From: JAGTJU01 sp038257535
GTDB taxonomy: Bacteria > Myxococcota_A > Polyangia > Fen-1088
Reading direction: 5' to 3'
DNA: 64,000 nucleotides
Assembly: GCA_038257535.1 (NCBI GenBank)
Contig: JBBSJE010000003.1
Location: 11,951 to 75,950 of the forward strand
This document shows, one piece after another, positions 25,508 to 34,972 of the stretch; positions within the stretch are counted from its first letter, which is position 1; every line of letters starts with the position of its first letter. The translations under genes were made by a program, and so were the position numbers. The notes below the pieces were generated by a model that searched no databases, was not told the origin of the DNA, and saw only the letters and a list, made by a program, of their open reading frames with translations.

Positions 25508-26139
25508 GGCGCCACCGCCTTGGATCCGGGATCAGCCTGCACGGCCAAGCCGGCGGGCGTGACATCGTCTCGCAGCTCGTGTGCCAGGTTTTGCACAAGC
25601 TTCAGCAAACGGTTGCGCCAGATATAAACCGCGTTGGCGCTTAAACCCATGGCAACACAGATCTGTTCAACGGGCTCTTGATGGCAAAGCAACCTGTAGA
25701 ACAGCTCAAGGCCCAACGGCGAAAGCCGCGCCTGCACCTGCGCCAAGATGATCTCAAGCTCTTGGCGCGAAGCCAGCACGGCGTCAACCGCCGGGGCCCC
25801 CGCGGCGCCGTCCTCAATCTCACTGAGATCGTCGCTTAAGCGTTCAACACCCGGCCGGGTGCGCAAAATCGAAATCGCACGCCGCTGCGCCACAAGCCCC
25901 ACAAAGGTGCGCAACGAAGCGCCCTTGCTGGCGTCCCACGTTCGCAGCAAGCGGCCCTCATTTTGAAAAAGCTGCAGCAGAATTTCCTGCGTCAAATCCT
26001 GAACCTCTTGAGCGTGATCAACAATTCCCCCCGCCCGCAAACGCAGCAGCACCAGCCCTGCGCGGTATCTCACCACCGGCGTTAGCAGCGCGACCAAACG
26101 ACGCACCGCCACCGGATCGCCCGCAAGGGCGGAGGTCAC
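25504..26139 (-). CDS. ECF-type RNA polymerase sigma factor
   Basis: About 211 residues from a GTG at 26139, chosen because a perfect AGGAGG lies 11 bases before it; the frame also opens at an ATG at 26166 without a ribosome site. Region 2 is seen in EVQDLTQEILLQLFQN and SLRTFVGLVAQRRAISIL, and region 4 in GLELFYRLLCHQEPVEQICVAMGLSANAVYIWRNRL, a helix-turn-helix for the -35 element. It directs RNA polymerase to a small regulon when released by the anti-sigma factor encoded next. The pair overlaps by ATGA. I could not identify its target promoter in the window. Confidence 0.9.
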   Translation of the reverse strand: MTSALAGDPVAVRRLVALLTPVVRYRAGLVLLRLRAGGIVDHAQEVQDLTQEILLQLFQNEGRLLRTWDASKGASLRTFVGLVAQRRAISILRTRPGVERLSDDLSEIEDGAAGAPAVDAVLASRQELEIILAQVQARLSPLGLELFYRLLCHQEPVEQICVAMGLSANAVYIWRNRLLKLVQNLAHELRDDVTPAGLAVQADPGSKAVAP

Positions 26140-26241
26140 AACGTGCTGTTCCTCCTGTTCATGCATCCAGGGCGCATCATTGCATTGCAGGCCCCAGATG
26201 CAACTTCAACAAATCCGCCTTCCTTTTTGGCCTTCCCCTTG

Positions 26242-26643
26242 TTACCCCCCCTTGCCCGGTGATGGCGTTCGCGGATTCGCAAGCTGGCACTGGTAAAGCG
26301 CGTCTTGTTCGGGCCGACAAAGCTCCTGCTTGATCGCCACCATCGACAAAAAGCAAAACCAGGGCTCTGGGTGCTGCATGAGGCAGAGATCCAGAGCCGT
26401 GCCTGGCCCCCCGCATACCCCTTCATTGGCGGGAACACACATTTGCAGGCACTCCTGCAGCGTGTCGGTGGCGCACGCAACCTGAAGTTTTGCCGTGCAT
26501 TTGTCATGACACAACGCCGCGATGTTCATGCCGGCATCGGCGCCCGCATCCATCTGCGGCGCAGTGGCGACACCGTCGCAAGCCGCCCCCATCGTCACCA
26601 TACCCACAAGGGCAAGTCGGAGGGGCAACGGCAAAGGCAACAT
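26242..26643 (-). CDS. Small cysteine-rich lipoprotein
   Basis: About 133 residues from the ATG at 26643, preceded by AGGAGGG 10-11 bases upstream. A lipoprotein signal (LALVGMVTMGAAC) leads to a mature chain with at least ten Cys in CxxxC and longer spacings (ALCHDKCTAKLQVAC, LQECLQMCVP), probably disulfide-bonded outside the cytoplasm. The function is unknown; a related style of Cys-rich lipoprotein occurs at 33924-34565, on the other side of the two subtilase genes. The gene starts 22 bases after the stop of the upstream subtilase gene, so the two are probably co-transcribed, and it ends 102 bases before the sigma gene. Confidence 0.7.
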   Translation of the reverse strand: MLPLPLPLRLALVGMVTMGAACDGVATAPQMDAGADAGMNIAALCHDKCTAKLQVACATDTLQECLQMCVPANEGVCGGPGTALDLCLMQHPEPWFCFLSMVAIKQELCRPEQDALYQCQLANPRTPSPGKGG

Positions 26644-26665
26644 GGGGCACAAACCCTCCTGACGA

Positions 26666-29473
26666 CTAGCGATTGATCACAGCAATCACTTCGGTGTGCG
26701 TGAGTAAACCGCTGCCGTTCCAAGTCACCACCCAGTTGGTAAGACTGCTCACATACAAGTTGTCGACCCCCGACAAATAAACCAAGAAGCGGGAATTGTT
26801 TGTGGGCACGGGCGTGTAACCGGGGGCGTTGTAAAAAACCAATCGCGTGTCAACAGGCTGAAATGGACGCTGCAAATGCACCTGGGTTGCGTAGATTTGC
26901 GTGTCTTGGGGTGCATCGTAGGCACCCGCAAAGTAGCCAAAGCGAAAGCCGAGGTTGTAGATGTCAAGCGTGCAGTAGCCCGGTAAGCAGCCAAAAGGTG
27001 AAGGTGCAGGCCGAATCCACGGCGCCAGGTGCAGGCCCCAAACCGGAGCGCCGCCGGGCGGAATCGGCGACACATCGCTTTCGTCCATGCCCGCGGCCAA
27101 ACCATCGGGCATGGTGGGAACATCGGGCTCGGCCACCCTCGGAGGGCATTGCCAGGGCGCGCGCCCCAAAGCCACGCCGGCCGCGGACACCGCCTGACAA
27201 AACTGCACGCTGCGGGTGCGGCGGCACGTGTGATCAACGCAGCCGGGACGCGCAAAGTCGGCGTTGGAGAAATCAAGCAGATCCACCGCCCCCGTATAAA
27301 GCAGCGTTGTAAATCCCGTATCGTAAAGCCACTGCATCACCTGAAATGAATCCACGTTGCGGTTCACGGCCCACGCCGCTGCAGCCACGCCGCTGACGGT
27401 GGCCGCCGCCATCGAGCTGCCGCTTAAGGTCATCGTATGCGAAGGGCCGCCGCTACGTGATTCAGACGTGACCACGCCCATGCCCGCGCCCGCCAACCGG
27501 GCTTTGCCCTCGGCGCGGGAGTTGCCCAAGATCAAGTGTCCTTGGCCCGCGCCCATCGCCGCAAACACAAGCGGGCGGTAGGCGGCTGAGCTAGGCGAAG
27601 GGTTGGCAGCGCCGCGCGTCCATCCGGGGGGCAAAAACGAAGCGCAGCGGGCGGGATCTTCCACCGCAGGAAGCGCCTCCCAGCCGGCCGGCAAAAACGG
27701 CCCTCGATCATAACCGGGGTTGTCCTCGTTGCCCGCGGCCGCCACCACCAAAGCACCCAGGCAAGACGCCCGTTCCAGAGCCACTTGCACCACCTCTTCA
27801 AGCAGCGCCGGCTCATCACGCGGGCAATCGCCGGGATCGGTGCGCAGATCGCGGAAGTCGTTGAGATAAGGCACATGGCGTTTGTCCCAACCCAAGCTGA
27901 GGTTCATCACCAGAGGCTCGGCGCCGCCATCGGCCACCCAATCATTTAAAGCGGCGTGAATCTGCGTGGCCAAGCCTTGAAAGTCGGCGTAGTAGCCGCC
28001 CCGCTCGCGATCAGGGGGCGCCTCCAAATGCACGCGATCCAGCGTAAGATAGTTGCGAATTTGTTGTGCACACTGCGCGCTGCCAGGATCCACACACGCC
28101 AGATCCGCAATCGTTCGGCCCACGGCGCGGCCATGGCCATAAAGTTCACGGCGGTCGTCATCGTAAGGAAACACAGCCGAATCCAACACGGCCACGCGCA
28201 CCGGGTTGGGCTTTTGCGAAGCCAAGCCGGGCACCCAGCCCGTGCGCTGGCGATGCAGGTCACGCAGGCTTTGCCACACATCTGCGGGAAGCGCCTCGGC
28301 ACCTGTGGGCGACAGCGCCGGTTGATCACAGGCAAAACTTGGGCTTCCCAGATCCTTCAACAGTTCATAGTTGGGACTTTGAGCCGATTGCCAGCGGTAG
28401 CCGCAATGAACCTGGGTTGCCTTTGATTTTGGCGCCGTGAACGTGGTGAGGGTTTCGCCCTTCCATTCACCCAACGAAGGGCACGCCACATCGCCCTTGA
28501 AGGGGCCTTGACGCTTCACCAGCACGCTGGGCGAGTTTTTCACATAAGGTGGCATGACGTCGAAGCCCACGCCTTGGGGTTCATGCAAACGGGTGGGAAA
28601 CGCAGGCGGCTCACACGTGCATTGACCGTGCTGTTCAACTGGATTCGGCATCGCCGCGCCCACCAGCTTGCCTTGGCAGACCGGGGGGCCTTGGCAGTCG
28701 CTCACGTGCAGGGGAAACGTTAGTTTGGCAGCGGGGCCCTTGCCGTCGCTGGCCTCAACGGTGATGTGATACGTGCCCGGCGCTTGCGCGGCGAAAACAG
28801 CCAGCTTGGGGTCTGAAGCCAAACAAAACGACGGCATTTTTGCGCCTTCGGGGTTAACCGAATATTTCAAGGTGACGGTATCGCCATCGGGATCGGACGC
28901 GCCCACAACAATCTGCGCCGCCTCGTGGGAACACACAAACTTGCCGCCGCCAATCTGCAAGGAATTGATGCTGGGTTGCGTGTTCAGGGCCACGGCCACA
29001 TCAAGGCCGGCGTTCCCCGGCGCAAGACACGTGAGCGCCAACGAAATTTCTGTGGTTGCGGTGGGCACAACAGTGACGCGTTGTTTGCCCTCTGCACAAT
29101 TCGGCAGCGGCGCGCCGGCTGCGTCAATCACAACGGCAGTTACATCGTAAGAACCCGCGCGCAGAACAAACAGCGCGTCGGCAAACGGCCGCGCAGCCAA
29201 GTTTGAGTCTACGGCAGGGGGCAAGCCGTGGTTCTCGAACGGCACCACTTGCGTGTGCTCGCCCGAAGCGCCCACCACCTTCACCCGCACCGCTTTCGCT
29301 CCCGCGGGGATCTGCAATGACATTTGCAACCGCACGGTTCCACGCGAGCCATCCTCAGGCAGCGGCGTCCCTTGCGGTGGCTCAGCCGATTGACAAGCCA
29401 GCACCAAAGCCGCAGCAACCAGCCATTTGGCGGCGAACGTGGCAAACGCTTTTGCAGAATCTAAGCACATCAT
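26666..29473 (-). CDS. Subtilisin-like (S8) serine protease lipoprotein, paralog 1
   Basis: About 935 residues from the ATG at 29473, chosen for the aaggtgag ribosome site 8 bases before it. A lipoprotein signal ends at ALVLACQS. The N-terminal 250 residues are a beta-rich region shared with the next gene upstream (FADALFVLRAGSYDV, KFVCSHEA, LTFPLHVSDC). The catalytic S8 domain follows, with Asp in VAVLDSAVF, His in YGHGRAVGRTI, oxyanion Asn in VVAAAGNEDN and Ser in SGSSMAAATVSGVAAAAW; the triad is complete. The last 200 residues have no known domain but contain many Cys and Pro. It would act on the cell surface or in the periplasm. Substrates are unknown. Confidence 0.85.
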   Translation of the reverse strand: MMCLDSAKAFATFAAKWLVAAALVLACQSAEPPQGTPLPEDGSRGTVRLQMSLQIPAGAKAVRVKVVGASGEHTQVVPFENHGLPPAVDSNLAARPFADALFVLRAGSYDVTAVVIDAAGAPLPNCAEGKQRVTVVPTATTEISLALTCLAPGNAGLDVAVALNTQPSINSLQIGGGKFVCSHEAAQIVVGASDPDGDTVTLKYSVNPEGAKMPSFCLASDPKLAVFAAQAPGTYHITVEASDGKGPAAKLTFPLHVSDCQGPPVCQGKLVGAAMPNPVEQHGQCTCEPPAFPTRLHEPQGVGFDVMPPYVKNSPSVLVKRQGPFKGDVACPSLGEWKGETLTTFTAPKSKATQVHCGYRWQSAQSPNYELLKDLGSPSFACDQPALSPTGAEALPADVWQSLRDLHRQRTGWVPGLASQKPNPVRVAVLDSAVFPYDDDRRELYGHGRAVGRTIADLACVDPGSAQCAQQIRNYLTLDRVHLEAPPDRERGGYYADFQGLATQIHAALNDWVADGGAEPLVMNLSLGWDKRHVPYLNDFRDLRTDPGDCPRDEPALLEEVVQVALERASCLGALVVAAAGNEDNPGYDRGPFLPAGWEALPAVEDPARCASFLPPGWTRGAANPSPSSAAYRPLVFAAMGAGQGHLILGNSRAEGKARLAGAGMGVVTSESRSGGPSHTMTLSGSSMAAATVSGVAAAAWAVNRNVDSFQVMQWLYDTGFTTLLYTGAVDLLDFSNADFARPGCVDHTCRRTRSVQFCQAVSAAGVALGRAPWQCPPRVAEPDVPTMPDGLAAGMDESDVSPIPPGGAPVWGLHLAPWIRPAPSPFGCLPGYCTLDIYNLGFRFGYFAGAYDAPQDTQIYATQVHLQRPFQPVDTRLVFYNAPGYTPVPTNNSRFLVYLSGVDNLYVSSLTNWVVTWNGSGLLTHTEVIAVINR

Positions 29474-29638
29474 CGAACAACTCACCTTTCCTTGCTGGCA
29501 CCGGCTCATCTCGGGGCAGGGCGCAGGCAATCAACCTTATTTGGCGCGAGCCTAGTACACGAAGCCGTTGAGGGGAACCATTGTCGCGGGCCGCAGCCGT
29601 AGCTGGGCAAGATGTTTGCGTTTTTGTCACCGGCGATG

Positions 29639-29663
29639 GGCGCCACGGCAGCTCCGTGGCGCC
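29639..29663. terminator. Perfect 10-bp hairpin between the two subtilase genes
   Basis: ggcgccacgg (29639-29648) and ccgtggcgcc (29654-29663) form a perfect GC-rich stem with a 5-base loop, within the 231-base gap. No T run follows on the minus strand, so it may attenuate, partially terminate, or stabilise the upstream mRNA rather than end transcription fully. Confidence 0.5.
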
Positions 29664-29704
29664 CCCCAGGACAGGGCCGCTGGCCCCAAGCGGTTACGAG
29701 TGGG

Positions 29705-32700
29705 TTAGCATAGGGTCCAGATCAGCAGGCGGCGTGACCCCAACGCCGTACGATTGCCGTTGCTGTCAATGGCCACCGCTGTGATGACATGCTCCGTGCC
29801 AAAGCAAGAATTGCTAAAGAGCCGCACCGTTAACCGCGTGCCTGTGCCCAGAAGCTCGGCCTGCACGCCCGTTTGGTTGGTTCTCCATTCGATCGCAGCG
29901 CCAGCCAGAACACCATCTTCAACATCCGTTGCGAAGGCTTCAAGTTGCACGTCTTTGAACCACATTCCCGATGCGTCATCAAAGCCATCGTAAACGTAGT
30001 CGGGATTGTCTCTGCCCGAGTCGCCCGTGGGCCTGATGATGTTGCCCGTAGGCACGTTGGCGGTGCAGGGACGAGCGGTTAGCCGGATCACATCAAGGCT
30101 TGCCGGATCGCCGTACACCTGTACCGTCACATCATGCACACCGGGCGCAAACCGACGCACCAGTGGATTGCCATTGCCCAGCGTCATCGACCCGTTCGAC
30201 CACTGATAAGCGCCACCGGCAACCACCAGCGGTGAACCGGTAAACTCGGCTCGCGCCCGCAACGTAACATCGGCATCTGAACACACTTCGTGTTCGTCGG
30301 CGTCTAAAGGCTGCAAAATGCGCACCGTGGGAACCGCTGGGCGCGTGATCATCCGCAGCTTATAGACGTTGTCATTCTCGATTGATCCCTGCACCGAGAA
30401 CACAACGCGTGCGCCTGCGTTGGCAACAACCCGGTACACCACATTGCCAGACCCACGGCTAACAACACGCAGCCCTTCACCCTGGAGCAACAAAGACCCA
30501 AACGAATCTGGGTATGAAAGCGTGATGTCCGCCTCCATGGGCCGCGCGCCCGCAGGCATGTTGAAGGCGTAGAAGTCCACATCAGGCACCGGCGCGAAGG
30601 GGCCCTCGCCCCGCAGGGTCACGATGGTTCCCGTGCGCTCAACACCCGCCACCAACGGCAAAGCTTGTGCGGGCGTGTCGTTAGGCGCATCTTGCTCACT
30701 GAAGCCCAATGAGGTGTCGTATCCCAAGGCGGCCAGATTGGGCACAGAGCTTCCTGCGGCCGCCATCACTGTTGCCAAGGGGTTAACCAATCGCGGACGC
30801 ACTGCAGGTTGATTGGAAAAACCGCCTGCAACCAATTGCGCGTTGGTGAAGCTGTTGCTGCGAATGAGCGTTCGAATGCGCTCCACAATGGTTCGCTTCT
30901 GCGCATCTGTTAGCCCCGGTGTGTTGGGGTTCAGCTCGGTGTTCGCAGCCTGCATAACGGCAATCAAACCCGTTACGTAAGGCGCAGCCGCGCTGGTGCC
31001 CCCAATGGTGTTTGCAACCAAAGGTGATCCAGGGTTGTTCACATCGTTGGGCGCAAAGTAGGCTGATCGAATGGGCGCCCAAACATCAACCGTGTTGCCA
31101 AAGAAGTGCACGTTGTTCAGATTTTCATCAACGGCCCCCACCGAAATGGTGTGCGGCAGCACGGCCGGCATCACGCGCCAGTCATCAGAGTTGCGGTTGC
31201 TCAGATCCACCAAGTCGCGGATGACTTCAGGCAGCGATTCGCGCGACAAGGCGTTGCCTGAGCTAACCACCACCGGCACGCCGCGGCTGTGCGCGAAGCG
31301 CGCACCCACATCCATCGGCCCCGCTAGGTTGCCGAACGCCAGCGTGGACAAACACGCGGATGTTGCCGCCACCACAGCACCTGTGGCCGCGCCACACGCT
31401 ATGGCGCCAACAAAAGGAATCCAACCGGTGGCCGCACACACCGCGGCTGCCGCGGAAGCGGCCGCGGCGGTTACAACGCCGCAAATGCCCAAGCGTCCGG
31501 CCCCCGAACAAATGTCGAAGTCGGGGCCGAAATTCATCATGATGCGACAGGGGTAGCCGCCACTGATGTTGATGCAGGACGCGCCATCGTTGGTGGCTCG
31601 CCGCATGCCGGCGCCCACCTCGAACACATACGCCATGGCATCGTACTTATAGAGCATCGGCACGGCCACCTGTCCCGCCACACCAGCGGCACCAAAGCCG
31701 TTGTTCACCACACCGCCCATCGTCGTCACCACGCCGGTGCCGTGCCAGGATCGGTCGCCAAAGAAGCTGTTGCCCACCGTGGGCGATCCTTGCGCACGGC
31801 CGGGGCCGCATACCGGACCCGCAGAGCTCGTCATGTCGCATTCACGCATGGGGCCCGAAGCGGGCGCGCGAAAATCTGCGTTGGGGGCAAAGCCCATATC
31901 CAACACGGCCACGTTCACGCGAGAGGTGTCCTTGTCCCACAACGCGGTCCACGACCACAAGGCGGGCACGTTTTCAAAACACGGGCGCGTGGCGTCGCCC
32001 GGACGGCAGCCGGGTGTCAACTTCATCGTATGCGTCACAGCATCGTTCTCGGTGGTTGAGATGGTGGGGGCCGCTTGGTATTGCAGGCGCGGGTTCACCG
32101 CCACCGCCCAGCCGTCCAACCTCCAGGTGATCACCTGCGCCACCAAAGACGCCACCTGGGCGTTGCTCACAAGCAAAGGCTGCGATTCGCCCAAGAATGC
32201 ATCAAGCGTGGCCAAGCGGCGGCCCGACTCGGCTTTGGGGCTTACCTTCACGAGCGCCACTTGCGCGTAAGAGGGCGCATTGTTGTCGCTTGGATCCAGT
32301 TCCTGTTTGGCAACCACCTCGCCGCCACTCATGGCAACGAAAGCTTGCAGTTCGGCATCGTTGCGCACCCATACCATCACCTCTTCGGACGCGATCTGAA
32401 CAGGCATGCCGCCTGAACGCAAAAGCGTGCCGGCCGGCTTGGCTTGGTTCGCGGTTTCGTCATCGGTCAATGCCAAGCGGGGCTCCACTGCGGGCGCAAC
32501 GGCGTTTGGGTTGTCCAAGAATGCCACGTCGCTAAAATGATCAACGCCCAGGTTCGCAAGCTGGGGCTGTGTTTTGTCGGGGAAATACATCGCGAACAGC
32601 GCCTGACCCGCGCCCACCACAAGCTTGCCATCAGCAGGCGTGGGCTCGCCCTCGGCATGAAGCGTAAAGCCCGTTTCGCCTTGGTACGTGCCCGTGCCGG

Positions 32701-33733
32701 TGCGGCTCAACGTTACCGGCTCCACGTCTTTTGTGCCGGGCACCGACAGCACCACGTCCATGGTTTCGGCGCCGGTGTCATATGAACCCATGTTGAGGCT
32801 CACCGAAGCGGACGCTGCTTCCGCATAAAACACCCGATCAAGTTTGATCTCCACACCGGTAAGCGTCTTGGCCGGCGTGGTGGTGTTGGTGTTCCCGCAC
32901 GAACATTCGCCAGCGCTGGCAGCGGGCGGTTGCTTCAACGCGGTTTGCGCGGCCTCCCCTAAACATTGAGGGGCGTCACCACAATCTGAAATATAAACCG
33001 GGAAGGTCAAAGCGGTGCCGTGCGCGCCTTCGCCCACCTGCACGCGCAGCTCATATTTTCCCGGCACCGACGCCGTGAAGGCCACCCGCGAGCCAGCCCA
33101 CGTCAGGCAATGGTTGAAATCCGTTGCCCCTTGCGGCACCTGCACCACAGACCAATTCCAAGCATGGGCCACATCGGGATCTTGCAACGCAATCGTGCCG
33201 GCAAAAGCCTCGTTGGAGCACACAAACTTGCTGCCATCCAGATCGATGCCTGCGATGACAGGGCCTTTGGCGAACACCAAGGTGGCGTCAAGCGCCCCGT
33301 TCGCCTCAGCACCACAACGTGCAACCAGCAGCACTTCCGTTGTGGAGGCGGGCATCACGTGGGCCTGCGTTTTCGCCAACGAGCAGGCTTCTGAGGCTTG
33401 GCCGTTGGGGCCCAGCGGGGTGGCTTCAACGTCGTAAACGCCCTGCGGCAGCACCACCAACCAATCGGCAAAGCGAGAGCCGGCGTGCGCGGTGTCCCTC
33501 GCGGCCGGCAGGGGTTCGGCTTCAAGAGGAATCACCGCCGACGTCACCTGGCCGGCCGCGTTGGTGGCCGAAAACGCCACGCCCGACACCTCAAACTCGG
33601 GCGAAATGCTGGTAAGCGCCAGCTTCATACTGCCCACCGCGTCAGGAGGCTGTTTGGGCCCCGAAGGGCCGGTGTTGCACGCAAACATCAGAAAAAGCGG
33701 GGCCCAGGCCGCCGCACGCAAAGTTGGTTTCAT
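29705..33733 (-). CDS. Large subtilisin-like (S8) serine protease lipoprotein, paralog 2
   Basis: About 1342 residues. The ATG at 33733 is chosen over two upstream ATGs because GGGAG lies 7 bases before it and the lipoprotein signal (MKPTLRAAAW to LMFAC) then has normal length. The N-terminal beta region matches paralog 1 (FADWLVVLPQGVYDV, KFVCSNEA, LTFPVYISDC). The catalytic residues are Asp in VAVLDMGF, His in SWHGTGVVTTMGG, Asn in VVVSSGNAL and Ser in GGTSAAAPYVTGLIAVM. Between His and Asn lies an unusual Ala/Cys-rich hydrophobic insertion (about residues 744-803). The C-terminal 380 residues look like beta-sandwich domains: a pre-peptidase-like segment (VPDVDFYAFNMPAG) and PKD-like parts. 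It is unusually long for a bacterial subtilase. Confidence 0.88.
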   Translation of the reverse strand: MKPTLRAAAWAPLFLMFACNTGPSGPKQPPDAVGSMKLALTSISPEFEVSGVAFSATNAAGQVTSAVIPLEAEPLPAARDTAHAGSRFADWLVVLPQGVYDVEATPLGPNGQASEACSLAKTQAHVMPASTTEVLLVARCGAEANGALDATLVFAKGPVIAGIDLDGSKFVCSNEAFAGTIALQDPDVAHAWNWSVVQVPQGATDFNHCLTWAGSRVAFTASVPGKYELRVQVGEGAHGTALTFPVYISDCGDAPQCLGEAAQTALKQPPAASAGECSCGNTNTTTPAKTLTGVEIKLDRVFYAEAASASVSLNMGSYDTGAETMDVVLSVPGTKDVEPVTLSRTGTGTYQGETGFTLHAEGEPTPADGKLVVGAGQALFAMYFPDKTQPQLANLGVDHFSDVAFLDNPNAVAPAVEPRLALTDDETANQAKPAGTLLRSGGMPVQIASEEVMVWVRNDAELQAFVAMSGGEVVAKQELDPSDNNAPSYAQVALVKVSPKAESGRRLATLDAFLGESQPLLVSNAQVASLVAQVITWRLDGWAVAVNPRLQYQAAPTISTTENDAVTHTMKLTPGCRPGDATRPCFENVPALWSWTALWDKDTSRVNVAVLDMGFAPNADFRAPASGPMRECDMTSSAGPVCGPGRAQGSPTVGNSFFGDRSWHGTGVVTTMGGVVNNGFGAAGVAGQVAVPMLYKYDAMAYVFEVGAGMRRATNDGASCINISGGYPCRIMMNFGPDFDICSGAGRLGICGVVTAAAASAAAAVCAATGWIPFVGAIACGAATGAVVAATSACLSTLAFGNLAGPMDVGARFAHSRGVPVVVSSGNALSRESLPEVIRDLVDLSNRNSDDWRVMPAVLPHTISVGAVDENLNNVHFFGNTVDVWAPIRSAYFAPNDVNNPGSPLVANTIGGTSAAAPYVTGLIAVMQAANTELNPNTPGLTDAQKRTIVERIRTLIRSNSFTNAQLVAGGFSNQPAVRPRLVNPLATVMAAAGSSVPNLAALGYDTSLGFSEQDAPNDTPAQALPLVAGVERTGTIVTLRGEGPFAPVPDVDFYAFNMPAGARPMEADITLSYPDSFGSLLLQGEGLRVVSRGSGNVVYRVVANAGARVVFSVQGSIENDNVYKLRMITRPAVPTVRILQPLDADEHEVCSDADVTLRARAEFTGSPLVVAGGAYQWSNGSMTLGNGNPLVRRFAPGVHDVTVQVYGDPASLDVIRLTARPCTANVPTGNIIRPTGDSGRDNPDYVYDGFDDASGMWFKDVQLEAFATDVEDGVLAGAAIEWRTNQTGVQAELLGTGTRLTVRLFSNSCFGTEHVITAVAIDSNGNRTALGSRRLLIWTLC

Positions 33734-33923
33734 GTCCATTCTCCCGTTCATGTGAAAAAAACGCCGTCGGAATGGCTTTCACGGGAAGGGAGCGAAATCT
33801 TTCAAGCGCGGGCAAAAGAAGTTTCAAAAAGGCGCAACACTTGCGGTTTCACGGCGGCGACAAGTTACAAGCCAGCTTCGCATATTGACCTTCCTGGCGT
33901 TTGCACGCAGGCTTCGGCCAACC
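33734..33923. promoter_or_regulatory. Divergent control region of the subtilase and Cys-rich lipoprotein genes
   Basis: 190 bases separate the two divergent start codons and must hold both promoters. On the plus strand a TTGACC hexamer occurs about 35 bases before the lipoprotein ATG but has no matching -10 at 16-18 bases. On the minus strand the region is rich in TTGAAA-like elements. No sure ECF-type (GGAAC) element was found. Confidence 0.35.
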
Positions 33924-34565
33924 ATGGCAAAGTCAGGTCTTTCGAGAGGTCTTCACCCGCTTATCGTTGTATTGGTCTTGGCCGGCGTCAGCTCGGTTGT
34001 TGGGGTGGTCGCCTGCTCGGGCGATGACGACGACGCAAAGGCGCTGTGCGTGCAAGGCTGCGACAAACTGGTTTCCTGCAACCCTCAGCTTCAAGGGTTC
34101 GTGGGCTCGTGCAAGACCCGATGTGAACAGCCCGCCGAGGGCGCTTCAAACCAGCGGTGCGCCAACGAAGCGGCCATTGTGTCGAAGTATAAGGAATGCT
34201 TGTCAACGGCGTGCCCGCAGTTTGAGGGCTGCCTTGGGGCCATTCCCGCGTGCCAGGGTAACAGCACCTCGGGTACGGGCGGCACAACAGGAGCGGGTGG
34301 CACACAGGGAATGGGCGGCACAACAGGCACCGGGGGTGTACCGGGCACCGGCGGCATGAGCGGCTCTACAGACTGCAGCGTGTGCACGAAGGCGGATGCT
34401 TGCTGTACGGCGTTTGCGGCGCTGTCCAACGCGGGCACCGGGGCCTGCACTTTGGAACAAGCTTGTGCAACTTCCGGCGGAAACGCATCGACCGTCGTTG
34501 AAACCTGCACCTTGTTGATAACAAACATAGCTCAGGCCGCGCCCGATTTGGCGGCGTGTAAATAA
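33924..34565 (+). CDS. Cysteine-rich lipoprotein with Thr-Gly-Gly linker
   Basis: About 213 residues from the ATG at 33924 (MAKSGLSRG). A lipoprotein signal ends at VVGVVACSG. The mature chain begins with an Asp cluster, then a Cys-rich module (CVQGCDKLVSC and further Cys to about residue 110), a low-complexity linker of TGG/GTGG repeats (about 113-148), and a second Cys-rich module (CSVCTKADACC). Lipoproteins of this style, with Gly/Thr linkers, are frequent in myxobacteria and have no known function. It is the only plus-strand gene between the two protease operons and is divergent from the large subtilase gene. Confidence 0.75.
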   Translation: MAKSGLSRGLHPLIVVLVLAGVSSVVGVVACSGDDDDAKALCVQGCDKLVSCNPQLQGFVGSCKTRCEQPAEGASNQRCANEAAIVSKYKECLSTACPQFEGCLGAIPACQGNSTSGTGGTTGAGGTQGMGGTTGTGGVPGTGGMSGSTDCSVCTKADACCTAFAALSNAGTGACTLEQACATSGGNASTVVETCTLLITNIAQAAPDLAACK

Positions 34566-34972
34566 AGCCGTTCTTTCGAGCGGCTGGTGCATGGGCCAGC
34601 CTTGTAGCAGACCCATGCGTTGCCGCTGCAGATCCCTTAGCCGCGTGGTTGCGGACGTGACACGGCGTTAACCGTGCTGCCCGTTGTGGTTCCTCAAAAC
34701 CCCATCCACCACGGAATGATTGAATTTTTCGGCAAGGCCGTCAAGCTCCTCCGGCTCGATGCTGCACCTACTTCTTGCACTGCTCGCCACAGCAAGGTCG
34801 AGCCTCAAGCCGCAACGGGACCTCGCCCTGAGAACCTAGCGCCTCGCCAGCAGTTCCGCGCGCACGCATTTGTCGTTGGCCAAGGATGCCCCTGTGCCCC
34901 GGCCCGTCGTGACCAATAGCCATGGTCACATGGTTGGCTTGCCTGAGCGGCATCTCTCGACTCAAGCCAAAC
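34566..34972. other. Intergenic region with a weak hairpin
   Basis: Between the Cys-rich lipoprotein stop and the convergent RCC1 gene stop. An 8-bp stem with one G-T pair (34566-34573 with 34578-34585) directly follows the lipoprotein stop and may act as a weak terminator, without a T run. The rest has short open frames on both strands (for example 34674-34919, plus), none with a ribosome site or a recognisable product. It could hold decayed coding sequence. Confidence 0.4.

Noticed and set aside
33885..33923. Upstream start for the Cys-rich lipoprotein
   Set aside because: It would add 13 residues before the signal peptide without a ribosome site.
34674..34919. 81-codon plus-strand frame after the Cys-rich lipoprotein
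   Set aside because: No ribosome site and no resemblance to any family; treated as intergenic.
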